Shown piece by piece: positions 1-7,077 of a stretch of 50,607 nucleotides of DNA (position 1 is the first letter of the stretch; each line of letters opens with the position of its first letter). A model generated the notes under the pieces. The model searched no databases, was not told where the DNA came from, and was given only the letters and a program-made list of their open reading frames with translations. This DNA comes from Spirochaetia bacterium. Its GTDB lineage: Bacteria; Spirochaetota; Spirochaetia; B11-G9. The stretch is taken from the NCBI GenBank assembly GCA_027859095.1, contig JAQIBN010000290.1, positions 1 to 50,607 on the forward strand, written 5' to 3'. Both the position numbers and the translations under genes were made by a program.

Positions 1-57
1 TGTGAAATGCGCTCGCAGTAATGTTTTTCAAATAAATTTTCAATCTTGCTTTTCAAC

Positions 58-219
58 TTATCCAATAATTTTTTTTGATGATTTCCTATTTGTATAGTAT
101 TTATAATCTAAATCTACAAATTTATTTTCGTCATTATTCTTATTCTTTTCGGATTCTGAGGGTTTTGTTTTTGTACTTCCAAAATAGTCATTATCTTCTA
201 AATAATTATCCATTTCCAT
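58..219 (-). CDS. small hypothetical protein downstream of the TIGR04255 gene
   Basis: A 53-codon frame opens with ATG at 219 (or a second ATG at 213), inside the last codons of the TIGR04255 gene, so the two overlap by 14 bases and could be translationally coupled. The product is very polar: the start is acidic (MEMDNYLEDNDYFG) and the middle is rich in Lys, Asn, Ser and Glu. I see no known domain, signal peptide or membrane segment. It ends at a TAA at 58-60. It may be a complete small partner protein or the stump of a longer gene cut by a frameshift near the window edge. That it is coding is inferred only from the overlap and from composition. Confidence 0.4.
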   Translation of the reverse strand: MEMDNYLEDNDYFGSTKTKPSESEKNKNNDENKFVDLDYKYYTNRKSSKKIIG

Positions 220-982
220 CCCCTATAAGTTTTGATCTAAGGTCATCTCCAATTGAGTTTTCGAAAAGTATAACCATATTTTTATTATATTCTTCTAAAT
301 TTCCAATAATTCTCTCAAAATCTGCCTCTGTTGAGGTGCAGTCATAATCTAATATATATTCCTTCCTACTTATCGGATTTGGGTGCTCACTATTTGCTAA
401 ACCATAAGAGAATGTTAGATTGAAGTCTTCTTTTTTATATATTATTTGAGACATAATACGAGAGGTTTCTTCTTTCAAAATTAGCTCACTGTTTAGAATG
501 CTTATAAGATCGCCATTTATATATCCATCCCATTCAAACGGTGAGCCTTCTTCTATTTTAATTTCATTTATATATCTTAAACCCAATCGAATAATTGAGA
601 TAGGCTTATAAATATCGTTGAAATTTGTTATAATTATATTTACTCTACTCTTAAACTCTTCGAATCCCTGAAAGTCCATCACTTCCAATATTATAAATTG
701 ACTAGAAATTGTCAGTTTCTTGCTATTATTATCATTTTTTAGAACAAATTGATTAAAACTATCTGTTTTCGATGTCGATTTCCCATTTTCAAATTTTGTA
801 GAAACCTGATGACTAGCCTGAACTTCTAATTTAGGAAAGAGAGATCGTATTGATTCTTGGAATTTTGAGTCAAGATTGTCATTAATTGACAAAATTGGTG
901 CAAAATCTACCCTAAATATAACATTTTTAATGAAATTATTCTGATATTTTATACTTTCAGTATCTATTTCTTTCATATACAC
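206..982 (-). CDS. TIGR04255 family protein
   Basis: This 258-residue protein begins with the pattern typical of TIGR04255, a sporadically distributed family of unknown function: an N-terminal strand (KNVIFRVDFAPIL), a central segment ending in RLGLRYINEI, and a long tail. The length fits the family. There is no signal peptide or membrane helix, so it is probably cytosolic. The ATG at 982 is preceded by an AGGTGT ribosome-binding sequence. A 53-residue frame overlaps its 3' end. The gene points away from the neighbouring broken integron integrase, which is the usual layout of a gene cassette beside intI, but no convincing attC site is visible. Codon use is very AT-rich. The family assignment is by recognition; the function is unknown. 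Confidence 0.72.
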   Translation of the reverse strand: MYMKEIDTESIKYQNNFIKNVIFRVDFAPILSINDNLDSKFQESIRSLFPKLEVQASHQVSTKFENGKSTSKTDSFNQFVLKNDNNSKKLTISSQFIILEVMDFQGFEEFKSRVNIIITNFNDIYKPISIIRLGLRYINEIKIEEGSPFEWDGYINGDLISILNSELILKEETSRIMSQIIYKKEDFNLTFSYGLANSEHPNPISRKEYILDYDCTSTEADFERIIGNLEEYNKNMVILFENSIGDDLRSKLIGDGNG

Positions 983-1388
983 CTAATATACAACACCTTA
1001 CAAAATTTAGCACTACTTAATTTTTGTATAGTAATCTAGCCCTTTCAAAATATAACTATTGAGTATACTGAAAATAAGCGAGATAGCTATGGTAAAATGC
1101 TGACTTTTTGTTGAATATCCACTTAAATTCCATGATATACAAGAATAATTTCTTGTATATTAGCAGAGTTGCTGCTAAAAAAATGTGCTAATAACAAAAA
1201 TACTGAATTTTGAATAAATATTGCCTCAATACTAACTGTAATACCGATTATTAGCGGTATAACAGTTAATATCTCTGCAATAATTCCTGGATATTGGAGA
1301 CTATACGGAAAAAATACCCTGATTTTGAAGCAAAAATGGATTTTCCCCTATATATAATAGTAGAACCAAGTCAACTTGTGAGGGGAAA
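983..1388. other. 406-bp non-coding gap upstream of the integrase remnant
   Basis: No credible gene was found. The gap holds the divergent promoters of the TIGR04255 gene and the integrase. It contains a small hairpin at 1160-1178 (TTAGCAG arms), the long palindrome at 1233-1268 annotated separately, and a TATAAT -10-like hexamer at 1353-1358 followed by an AGGGGA ribosome-binding sequence just before the GTG at 1389. In a working integron, attI would be expected close to intI, so this gap is where to look for it. I cannot identify attI with confidence. Confidence 0.5.
1233..1268. repeat. palindrome with 14-bp arms upstream of intI
   Basis: The left arm TAACTGTAATACCG (1233-1246) and the right arm CGGTATAACAGTTA (1255-1268) are inverted copies with one mismatch, separated by an 8-base loop. 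The outer ends carry TAAC and GTTA, resembling the core of integron recombination sites, but they do not match the full GTTRRRY/RYYYAAC consensus. It could be a folded recombination site, an operator for the integrase, or an unrelated repeat. Confidence 0.6.
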
Positions 1389-2326
1389 GTGGATACTGTA
1401 AAACCAAAATTGTTAGATCAAATGAAAAATGTTATGAGATCAAAACATTATTCATTTCAAACGGAAAAATCATATCTTCAATGGGCACGGCGTTATATAT
1501 ATTTTCATAACAAACGACATCCTGATGAAATGGGTGCTTTGGATATTCAACGCTTTTTAAGTTTTTTGGCCGTAGAACAGAATGTATCTGCTTCTACTCA
1601 AAATCAGGTCAGGTTGCATAGCCGAGCAGCAACGAAGTTGCGACCAGGCCTTTAAATGCTATTGTTTTTCTTTATAAACATGTTCTGAAAAAAGAACTTG
1701 GTTCGATCGATGCCATTAGAGCAAGAAAACCAAAACGTTTACCTGTTGTCTTAACAGTAGAAGAAACACTGCTGGTGTTATCCCAATTATCAGGTGTTAA
1801 GCAGCTAATGGGAAGATTGCTTTACGGCAGTGGTTTGCGATTGATGGAGTGTCACAGATTAAGAGTAAAAGATATTGATTTTTCTGCAAAACAGATTATG
1901 GTATGTAATGGAAAGGGGTTTAAGGATAGGGTAACAGTTCTTGCAGAAAGCGTTATTCCACTTTTAGAAGAACATCTAATTCGTGTTAAGGCTCTTCATA
2001 AAGATTTTCTTGGTCGTGGATATGGAGAAGTAGAATTGCCTTATGCACTTGAAAGAAAATATCCGAAGGCAAAATATGAATGGGGGTGGCAATATGTATT
2101 CACTGCTAAAAATATTTCAACAGATCCTCGTTCAAAAGTAAGGCGTAGACATCATGTTCATGAAAGCAGTTTACAAAAAGCTGTAAAAGATGCTGTTAGA
2201 CTTTCTGGAATATCAAAGAATGTAGGGTGTCATACGTTTAGGCATTGTTTTGCAACTCATCTTTTGGAGGCGGGTGTTGATATTCGTACAGTTCAGGAAT
2301 TACTTGGACACTCAAATGTTGCTACC
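1389..2326 (+). pseudogene. intI: integron integrase IntI, disrupted
   Basis: The gene encodes a tyrosine recombinase of the integron-integrase type, recognisable by the extra IntI-specific stretch ([28 protein letters not shown]) between the usual recombinase boxes. The N-terminal SAM-like DNA-binding domain is read from a GTG at 1389. About 41 bases inserted after codon NQ (about 1608) shift the frame and bring a stop at 1653-1655. Reading resumes in another frame with [12 protein letters not shown] and continues through box I ([16 protein letters not shown]) and the [13 protein letters not shown] box to LLGHSNVAT. Homology then stops at 2326, before the segment that should carry the catalytic tyrosine, and the frame runs on into unrelated DNA to 2410. 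Both lesions should inactivate the enzyme. Related integrases are known from Treponema denticola, which fits a spirochaete host. Confidence 0.85.
1608..1648. repeat. small structured insertion inside intI
   Basis: About 41 bases that have no counterpart in integron integrases separate the two reading frames. The insert contains the hairpin GCAAC-GAA-GTTGC, and its ends are roughly inverted (GGTTGC near the left, GCGACC near the right). CAG occurs on both sides (1605-1607 and 1645-1647), which may be a short target duplication. The exact borders are uncertain by a few bases because the flanks are similar. It looks like a tiny palindromic mobile repeat rather than random indels. Confidence 0.55.
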
Positions 2327-2534
2327 TGTCCCTACAACAAAAACAAACGGAACCCCCGCAAAGCCAGGTCCCCGGAAACCGGGGAAACGCCCTGTATCTA
2401 TGCAATCTGAGCAAGTAAATGGATAACTTGCACACAAATATTGCACACTTCATATCCATACTCAAGTATAAGCCAGTATAATTATATGGCATGATTATTG
2501 CATCTATTAAGAAAATAATTACAGGAGGCTACAT
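2327..2534. other. non-coding sequence replacing the intI 3' end, and importer leader
   Basis: At 2327 the integrase homology is replaced by TGTCCCTAC, identical to the end of the palindromic repeats found elsewhere in the window. A GC-rich hairpin follows at 2369-2385 (TCCCCGG, loop AAA, CCGGGGA) in otherwise AT-rich DNA. The rest, up to the AGGAGG ribosome-binding sequence at 2523-2528, should hold the promoter of the iron importer operon; TATAAT-like words are present but no clean -35/-10 pair can be assigned. Confidence 0.5.
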
Positions 2535-3557
2535 ATGATGAGAAAATCTTTACTCATTTTGATTGCAGTTCTGTTGGTACTGCCTTTTGCTGTTTTTGCA
2601 ACAGCCGAAAAGGAAGTTACTGCAGATAAGGTAGTTGTCTATGCGAGCGTAGACGAGGGAAATGCAAAACTTATTCTCGATGCTTTTACAGCAGATACCG
2701 GTATTACAGCATCTTTCGTACATCTATCTTCAGGACCTGCTCTGGCAAGAATTACAGCAGAAGCAAACAATCCTCAGGCTGATGTCTGGATGGGTGCTCC
2801 CAGTGAAAACCATGTTCTTGCAAAATCTCAGGGTTTAAGTGTTGCCTATAATTCACCTTCCCTTTCAGAACTTGAGGATGCATTCAAGGATGCAGAAGGT
2901 TATTGGCGGTCTTTCTATATGAACCCCATGGCTTTCGCAGTTAATACCGAGGCATTGGCAAAAATTGGTGCGCCTATGCCAACATCCTGGGACGATCTTC
3001 TTAAACCTGTTTACAAGGGGCATATCCAAATGCCTACTCCCCAGGCTTCCGGAACAGCATATAATATAGTTAGCAGTCTTGTCGTAGCAAGAGGAGAAGA
3101 TGCGGCTTTTCAATATATGGCTAAACTTAATCCCAATGTTCAGACATATACATCCTCCGGGACTGGCTCTTCCAAGGGTGTTGCTGTAGGCCAGTGCGCC
3201 ATAGGTATACAGTTTACCCCTGCTTTCTTCAAGTTTATTGATGAAGGGTATCCTCTAAAAGTAGTTTTTCCAAAAGAGGGCGTTGGCTTTGAAGCACCTG
3301 CTGTTTCAATAATTAAAGGCGCAAAGAACATGGAAGCTGCACAGATTCTTGTAGATTGGCTCGTTTCCAAAGAGGGACAGGATGTGCTCTCTGAGGTAAA
3401 AACTTTTTTCTATCCAGTCAATGCAAAAGCAACTCTTGCTATGGGTATGCCTCAGTTCTCTGAACTTAAGACCATAGGTGTTGATGTTCAGTGGGCAGGA
3501 GACAATAAGAAAAGACTCGTTGAAAGATGGGTTAATGAAGTTCTTCCAGCAAAATAA
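2535..3557 (+). CDS. ABC transporter substrate-binding protein, ferric-iron type
   Basis: This is a periplasmic binding protein of the AfuA/FutA/FbpA group (COG1840), which usually captures Fe3+ for an ABC importer. Residues 1-24 form a signal peptide (MRKS, hydrophobic core, then ATAEKE), with no lipobox cysteine. The mature part starts with the family strand KVVVYASVDEGNAKLILDAF and carries ADVWMGAPSE, the hinge segment and YTSSGTGSSKGVAVGQCAIGI. The 340-residue length is normal. A strong AGGAGG lies 6-7 bases before two consecutive ATG codons (2535 and 2538); either could be the start. The permease and ATPase genes follow in the same direction. Some relatives carry 2-aminoethylphosphonate or other ligands, so iron is probable but not proven. 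Confidence 0.82.
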   Translation: MMRKSLLILIAVLLVLPFAVFATAEKEVTADKVVVYASVDEGNAKLILDAFTADTGITASFVHLSSGPALARITAEANNPQADVWMGAPSENHVLAKSQGLSVAYNSPSLSELEDAFKDAEGYWRSFYMNPMAFAVNTEALAKIGAPMPTSWDDLLKPVYKGHIQMPTPQASGTAYNIVSSLVVARGEDAAFQYMAKLNPNVQTYTSSGTGSSKGVAVGQCAIGIQFTPAFFKFIDEGYPLKVVFPKEGVGFEAPAVSIIKGAKNMEAAQILVDWLVSKEGQDVLSEVKTFFYPVNAKATLAMGMPQFSELKTIGVDVQWAGDNKKRLVERWVNEVLPAK

Positions 3558-3578
3558 CTAATTCAATTACAAAAGGAT

Positions 3579-3604
3579 AGGAACGCCCCCATAGGGGTGT
3601 TCCT
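3579..3604. repeat. hairpin between binding-protein and permease genes
   Basis: The arms AGGAACGCCCCC (3579-3590) and AGGGGTGTTCCT (3593-3604) pair with two mismatches around a 2-base loop, in the 71-base gap after the binding-protein stop. There is no U-run after it, so it is more likely a transcript-stabilising or partial-attenuation hairpin, which would favour expression of the binding protein over the membrane parts. Its GGAACGCCC...GGGTGTTCC core also resembles the dispersed palindrome family of this window. Confidence 0.6.
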
Positions 3605-3628
3605 GTCAATCTACTTTAAGGATTTCTT

Positions 3629-5320
3629 ATGAGTGATACATGGGGTCGGCGCAGCCTTAGACAGTTAAGACAAATAGCAAATGATCCGTTATTGTTAATC
3701 GTAATTCTGGTTATTCTCGCTTCATTGGTACTTTTTATAATTTATCCTCTTTCAAAAGTTATAATAACCAGCTTCCTTCCTGACGGAAAATTTTCCTTTT
3801 CTGTTTTTAAGGAGGTTTTTTCATCCTGGTATCTTAGACAAGCCTTCTATAACAGCATCATGATGGGTATTCTCACAGCTGTGGCTGGTGTGGGAGTTGG
3901 ATTTGTTTTCGCCTTTACCCTGGCAAGAACGGATATCCCATTTAAGAAATTTTTTCACTTAATAGCAATAATTCCCATAATTTCTCCACCCTTTATTGGA
4001 GCCTTATCCATAATTATGCTCTTCGGAAATAATGGTTTTATCTCTGACCATCTGCTGCACTTGCAGAATATTAAAATTTACGGATTTAGAGGGCTGCTTT
4101 TTGCTCAGGTAGTTACCTTTTTTCCTGTTGCCTATATTACCCTTCGGGGTGTTCTTGATTCCATAAGCCCCACCCTGGAAGATGCAGCTCTTGATTTGGG
4201 TGGAACCAGATTTAAGGTATTCAGAAGAGTCACTTTGCCTCTGGCACTCCCGGGGATTGCAAGTGCTATGCTTATTCTTTTTGTAGAAACCCTTGCAGAT
4301 TTTGGAAATCCCCTGATTCTTGCAGGAAGCCAGTTCCCTATTCTTTCTGTTCAGGCCTACCTTCAGATTACAGGAATGTACGACCTTCCAAAAGGATCAG
4401 CTCTTGCTCTAATTCTTCTTGTCCCCTCTATATCAGTTTTTTTCCTTCAAAAATACTGGGTATCTAGAAAAAAATATGTAACCATTACAGGAAAACCCAC
4501 ATCTTCAACCCTGAAATCGGTCAGCCCTATAGCCAAATGGATTTTATTTGCTGTTTGCACGTTTTTTGCCCTCACTATCATACTTATTTATGCCGCCATA
4601 TTGTGGGGAGCATTTGTAAAAGTATGGGGATTTAATAACACATTCACCCTGGATCATTTTAAATATGTATTCAGTGTAGGTTTTGGAGCTGTTAAGGACA
4701 CTCTGATAATTGCCGGTATTTCTACACCAATTGCAGGTATTTTAGGAATGGTCATAGCCTTTCTGGTTGTACGTAAAGAGTTCCCTCTAAAGCACTTCAT
4801 GGAAGTATCATCTATGCTCAGTTTTGCTGTTCCAGGAACAGTAATAGGAATTGGATATGTACTGGCCTTTAATTCACACCCTCTTCTGCTTACCGGAACA
4901 CTGCTGATTCTACTTTTAAACTTTATATTCCGTTATGTTCCTGTTGGAATTCAATCGGGAGTTGCCATTCTTAGACAGGTTGATCCTTCCATCGAGGAAG
5001 CGGCAATCGACCTTGGAGCTGATTCGCGTTCAACCTTCAGAAGGGTGACGCTGCCGCTTATGGTACCAGCGTTCTTCTCAGGCCTGATATTTTCATTTGT
5101 CCGGGCAATGACAGCCATTAGCGCTGTAATTTTTCTAGTCTCGTCAAACTGGAATCTTATGACAGTACAGATAATGTCCCAGGTGGAATCAGGAAGACTC
5201 GGTGCAGCAGCAGCTTTCAGTGTTATTCTTGTACTGATTATTTTGGCAGCTATACTGATTATAAGAGCAATACTAACCCTAAAGTACGGCCGTTTTGGCG
5301 GTACAACTTTAAAATTCTAG
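3629..5320 (+). CDS. ABC transporter permease, fused two-domain, ferric-iron type
   Basis: This inner-membrane channel of the importer is 563 residues long and carries two copies of the binding-protein-dependent permease domain (about residues 50-280 and 345-555), as in FbpB/SfuB/AfuB. Each half has the EAA loop that docks onto the ATPase: LEDAALDLGGTRFKVFRRVTLP in the first and IEEAAIDLGADSRSTFRRVTLP in the second. About twelve hydrophobic helices are visible. Because both domains are in one chain, no second permease gene is needed, and none is present. The ATG at 3629 has an AAGGAT sequence upstream. The ATPase gene begins 9 bases after its stop. Confidence 0.9.
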   Translation: MSDTWGRRSLRQLRQIANDPLLLIVILVILASLVLFIIYPLSKVIITSFLPDGKFSFSVFKEVFSSWYLRQAFYNSIMMGILTAVAGVGVGFVFAFTLARTDIPFKKFFHLIAIIPIISPPFIGALSIIMLFGNNGFISDHLLHLQNIKIYGFRGLLFAQVVTFFPVAYITLRGVLDSISPTLEDAALDLGGTRFKVFRRVTLPLALPGIASAMLILFVETLADFGNPLILAGSQFPILSVQAYLQITGMYDLPKGSALALILLVPSISVFFLQKYWVSRKKYVTITGKPTSSTLKSVSPIAKWILFAVCTFFALTIILIYAAILWGAFVKVWGFNNTFTLDHFKYVFSVGFGAVKDTLIIAGISTPIAGILGMVIAFLVVRKEFPLKHFMEVSSMLSFAVPGTVIGIGYVLAFNSHPLLLTGTLLILLLNFIFRYVPVGIQSGVAILRQVDPSIEEAAIDLGADSRSTFRRVTLPLMVPAFFSGLIFSFVRAMTAISAVIFLVSSNWNLMTVQIMSQVESGRLGAAAAFSVILVLIILAAILIIRAILTLKYGRFGGTTLKF

Positions 5321-5329
5321 AGGTAAAAC

Positions 5330-6424
5330 ATGAGTCTTAAACTTGTCAACATATCAAAAATATTTAAAGATCCTGATCATGCGAATAAAGAAGTTGTAGC
5401 TGTCGAAGATGTAAATCTTGAGATAAATGAGGGAGAAATGGTCAGTTTCCTGGGACCTTCAGGTTGTGGAAAGACAACAACCCTCCGTATAGTTTCAGGA
5501 TTTGAAAACCCCACTACCGGAGAAGTGTGGCTCGGGGACAAGATGATTAACGACCTCCCTCCTAATAAAAGAGACACTGCAATGGTTTTTCAGAGTTATG
5601 CTATTTTCCCCCACCTGTCTGTAGGTCAGAATATTGCTTTCGGACTGGAACTCAAGGGAGTAAAAGCTGATATAGTAAAAAAAGAAGTTGAAGCCATTAT
5701 GGCGACCATGAACCTTACTGAATTATACAACAGAAGTCCTGATCAGCTTTCCGGCGGACAGCAGCAAAGGGTTGCCCTGGCACGGTCTATTATAAATAAA
5801 CCTTCAGTGCTTCTTTTCGATGAACCCCTGTCAAATTTGGATGCAAAACTCAGGGATCTGATGCGATTTGAGATTCGCAGGATACAGCAGAGTTTCGGAA
5901 TAACAAGTATTTACGTTACCCACGATCAGGCAGAGGCAATGACTGTATCAGATAGAATTGTTGTGATGAACGAAGGTCATATAATGCAGGTAGGTACACC
6001 CTTCGAGATCTACTCCCATCCTGCAAACAAATTTGTGGCGGATTTTATTGGTCGGGTTAATTTCCTTGATAGTATTGTAGAAGAAAAAAACAAGGATGGG
6101 AAATATCTAGTTCATATTGGAAAGAATGTTAAACTGATAAACAGTTCTACCGGAAATTTCACCAAAGGTGACAAGGTGTTAACAGTTATTCGTCCTGAAT
6201 CCCTGACAGTAAGTATAGGGGAGAAGGACTCTGGATCAGTGTATAACGGGGTAGTGGAGAAAGCGGTATATCTGGGCGCTACTGTCGAATATGACATTAT
6301 GGTTGATGGCCGGGAAATTATATCAGCTGTTACTCACAATCCTGTTATTGAGGGTGTTTTCAAATCCGGAGACAGGGTAAATATTGATTTTGACCCTGCA
6401 GCGGCCCATTTGTTAGGGGAATAG
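5330..6424 (+). CDS. ABC transporter ATP-binding protein, ferric-iron/polyamine type
   Basis: This ATPase energises the preceding permease. It has the Walker A GPSGCGKTT (about residue 43), the Q-loop VFQSYAIFPH, the signature LSGGQQQR, the Walker B LLFDEPLSNLDAKLR and the switch histidine in YVTHDQAEAM. After residue 240 comes a TOBE domain (RPESLTVSIGE..., GVVEKAVYLGATVEYDI), as in FbpC, PotA and related importers. At 364 residues it is full length. It lies 9 bases after the permease with its own GAGGT ribosome-binding sequence, so it completes a three-gene operon. The type of transported ion is inferred from the binding protein. Confidence 0.9.
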   Translation: MSLKLVNISKIFKDPDHANKEVVAVEDVNLEINEGEMVSFLGPSGCGKTTTLRIVSGFENPTTGEVWLGDKMINDLPPNKRDTAMVFQSYAIFPHLSVGQNIAFGLELKGVKADIVKKEVEAIMATMNLTELYNRSPDQLSGGQQQRVALARSIINKPSVLLFDEPLSNLDAKLRDLMRFEIRRIQQSFGITSIYVTHDQAEAMTVSDRIVVMNEGHIMQVGTPFEIYSHPANKFVADFIGRVNFLDSIVEEKNKDGKYLVHIGKNVKLINSSTGNFTKGDKVLTVIRPESLTVSIGEKDSGSVYNGVVEKAVYLGATVEYDIMVDGREIISAVTHNPVIEGVFKSGDRVNIDFDPAAAHLLGE

Positions 6425-6442
6425 GATCTTTATTAATACAAG

Positions 6443-6733
6443 TTATTTAGTTCTGTTATAAACCTGTTTATAAACTTCGTTCTTGTTCCTTTTACCAATA
6501 GCAATTACCAGAATATAGATATTTTCATCAACAACCTCATATACGAGCCGATATCCACTGGCTCGTAGTTTTATTTTATAATGATTTTTAAAACCCCTGA
6601 GTTCATTTCCTGGAACATGAGGATTTATTAGGCACTCTTTTAACTTCTTTTTTAATTGATTTTGTATACTCTTATCAAGCTTTTTCCATTCCTTAAGTGC
6701 TGTTGGAAGAAATTTAAGATTATAGTTCATCAA
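6443..6733 (-). CDS. RelE/StbE-family toxin (mRNA interferase)
   Basis: This is a 96-residue basic protein of the RelE/ParE superfamily: LKFLPTALKEWKKLDKSIQNQLKKKL forms the N-terminal helices, then GFKNHYKIKLRASGYRLVYEVVDENIYILVIAIGKR forms the sheet with the conserved Arg-Tyr-Arg region. Family members cut mRNA at the ribosome. The gene overlaps the end of its antitoxin by 14 bases, the usual coupling of these pairs, and is transcribed second. It lies between the iron importer and the patatin gene and faces the importer's 3' end. Confidence 0.9.
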   Translation of the reverse strand: MMNYNLKFLPTALKEWKKLDKSIQNQLKKKLKECLINPHVPGNELRGFKNHYKIKLRASGYRLVYEVVDENIYILVIAIGKRNKNEVYKQVYNRTK

Positions 6734-6971
6734 TATCCATTTCTACAGCAACTATTTTCTCATTTTGTCTCTCTTTTACAATAATTCCAAGCTGATAGTC
6801 TTCCATTTTTTCCATTAGCTCTTCATAAGTTCCAGCAGGAATCAGATATGCAGTTGGTTTGTTATGGTTAAGAATGGCAATAGGCTCTCCATCTGCCTGC
6901 TCAATAAGAGCACTGGGATTTTTTTTTAATTCGGATATACTGGCTGAACAGTTTGATAAAACAGATTTCAT
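6720..6971 (-). CDS. Phd/YefM-type (RelB/StbD-like) antitoxin
   Basis: This is an 83-residue antitoxin. MKSVLSNCSASISELKKNPSALIEQADGEPIAILNHNKPTAYLI is the DNA-binding Phd/YefM fold, and the acidic C-terminal tail neutralises RelE. I choose the ATG at 6971 because AGAGGT precedes it at good spacing and it matches the usual StbD start; an in-frame ATG at 6995 would add eight residues and has no ribosome-binding sequence. Such pairs repress their own promoter, which would lie in the AT-rich DNA at about 6972-7077. The operon runs antitoxin then toxin. Confidence 0.88.
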   Translation of the reverse strand: MKSVLSNCSASISELKKNPSALIEQADGEPIAILNHNKPTAYLIPAGTYEELMEKMEDYQLGIIVKERQNEKIVAVEMDIDEL

Positions 6972-7077
6972 ATCGACCTCTTTTATATATGCCAATTAAG
7001 TACTAATATATGGTCATAATTTAGTTCTTTTTATTAGATTAGTCAATTATCCAATCAACTCCCATTCAAATTCACCG

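Noticed and set aside
1160-1178. Hairpin TTAGCAG/CTGCTAA as a terminator.
   Set aside because: The homopolymer after it is A on the plus strand, so it lacks the T-run on the correct side for either neighbouring gene.
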